From positions 1 through 7,025 of the forward strand of contig CANHAW010000107.1 in NCBI GenBank assembly GCA_947458675.1: DNA of 7,025 nucleotides, written 5' to 3'. The stretch is from Beijerinckiaceae bacterium (GTDB lineage: Bacteria; Pseudomonadota; Alphaproteobacteria; Rhizobiales; Beijerinckiaceae). The notes below the pieces were generated by a model, which made no database searches, was not told the origin of the DNA, and saw only the letters and a program-made list of their open reading frames with translations. This document shows, piece after piece, positions 6,423 through 7,025 of the stretch. Position 1 is the stretch's first letter. Every line of letters begins with the position of its first letter. A program made the position numbers and the translations under genes.

Positions 6423-7025
6423 GCGACACTATCCTCACTAATGCCCGCCTTATTCTGGAAAATGAAATCGTCCATGGAACGATTGCTTTCGATGAAAGTG
6501 GAATCAAGGCAATCGATCACGGGCTGAGTAGCTTGCCGGCAGCTATTGATGTCGGCGGCGACTTTGTGGCGCCCGGAATTATTGAAATGCATACCGACAA
6601 TATGGAAAAGCATTTCGTGCCGCGTCCAAAGGTGTTTTGGCCTGATGCTCTGGCGGGCGCCATTGCTCATGATGCGCAGATGGCGGCGGCTGGCGTGACG
6701 ACGGTGTATGATTCCATATGTTGCGGTTCGATTTACGGCGCTAAGGATTATCGCCGCACGATCTTCCCGCTGATGATTTCAGCGATTGAAAAAGGCACGG
6801 CAAACGGGGCTTTTCGTGTCGAGCATAGCATTCATTTGCGCTGCGAAGTGCCGGCCGAAAACATTGTCGAGGATCTCGAGCCCCATCTGGGTAAGTCGGT
6901 GGTCCGCCTGGCATCCTTGATGGATCATACGCCTGGTCAGCGCCAATGGCGCAATATCGAACATTTGCGGACATATAATCTGGGCAGCGGCGAGAAAACC
7001 CACGAAGAATTCGAAAGCGACGTCA
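6419..7025 (+). CDS. phnM: PhnM, ribose-phosphonate triphosphate pyrophosphohydrolase (3' end beyond window)
   Basis: The frame stays open to the window end, giving 202 residues of a protein that is about 378 long in E. coli, so roughly the first half. PhnM is an amidohydrolase-fold metal enzyme that removes pyrophosphate from ribose-phosphonate-5-triphosphate, making the substrate of PhnJ. The N-terminus has the small beta-sandwich start (TILTNARLIL) and then the metal-binding segment APGIIEMHTDNMEKH (51-65), with His58-x-Asp60 as the expected first ligands. Further typical blocks are PRPKVFWPDALAG, AGVTTVYDS and SLMDHTPGQRQW. The ATG overlaps the phnL stop (ATGA), with GAGG four bases upstream. 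No frameshift is visible. The truncation is caused by the window edge, not by mutation. Confidence 0.95.
   Translation, partial: MSDTILTNARLILENEIVHGTIAFDESGIKAIDHGLSSLPAAIDVGGDFVAPGIIEMHTDNMEKHFVPRPKVFWPDALAGAIAHDAQMAAAGVTTVYDSICCGSIYGAKDYRRTIFPLMISAIEKGTANGAFRVEHSIHLRCEVPAENIVEDLEPHLGKSVVRLASLMDHTPGQRQWRNIEHLRTYNLGSGEKTHEEFESDV

Noticed and set aside
1..7025. Mobile elements, CRISPR arrays, tRNA or rRNA genes
   Set aside because: No transposase, array of spaced repeats, terminal inverted repeats or RNA-gene-like folding was seen; nearly all of the window is explained by nine genes.

Overview
This window holds the core of a carbon-phosphorus (C-P) lyase locus, the pathway that breaks down phosphonates to release phosphate. 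The layout (divergent phnF, then phnG-H-I-J-K-L-M with no transporter genes between them), the protein sequences and the moderately GC-rich base composition suggest an alphaproteobacterium, probably of the Hyphomicrobiales (Rhizobiales). That assignment rests on recalled family resemblance, not on a search.

Layout. Positions 1-76 are an AT-rich end region with no gene I can support. Two genes lie on the minus strand: a class I-type polyphosphate kinase 2 (PPK2; 77-1003), preceded in transcription order by a GntR/HutC-family regulator, PhnF (1000-1803). The two overlap by an ATGA, so they should be co-transcribed. A 71-base divergent control region (1804-1874) carries a perfect 14-bp palindrome of the PhnF/HutC operator type and a PHO-box-like pair of 7-bp repeats with an 11-bp period. 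On the plus strand follow phnG (1875-2324), phnH (2324-2932), phnI (2932-4044), phnJ (4041-4910), phnK (4907-5710), phnL (5718-6422) and phnM (6419 to beyond the window end). Every junction is an overlap of 1 or 4 bases except phnK-phnL, which has a 7-base gap. This is one tightly coupled operon.

How the genes work together (family knowledge). PhnI, with PhnG, PhnH and PhnL, replaces the adenine of ATP by a phosphonate. PhnM removes pyrophosphate to leave ribose-phosphonate-5-phosphate. PhnJ, a radical-SAM enzyme, cleaves the C-P bond. PhnK and PhnL are ABC-type ATPases that dock on the PhnGHIJ core. The key residues visible here are intact: the PhnJ cysteines and glycine, the PhnI zinc histidines, and the Walker, signature and switch motifs of both ATPases. 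The pathway therefore looks functional. PhnF probably represses both directions, with phosphate-starvation control added through PhoB.

The least ordinary element is ppk2 tied to phnF by translational overlap. It suggests that polyphosphate and nucleotide interconversion is regulated together with phosphonate use. Three genes (phnI, phnK, phnL) have longer in-frame open frames upstream; I chose the internal starts from ribosome-binding sites, junction geometry and family length.
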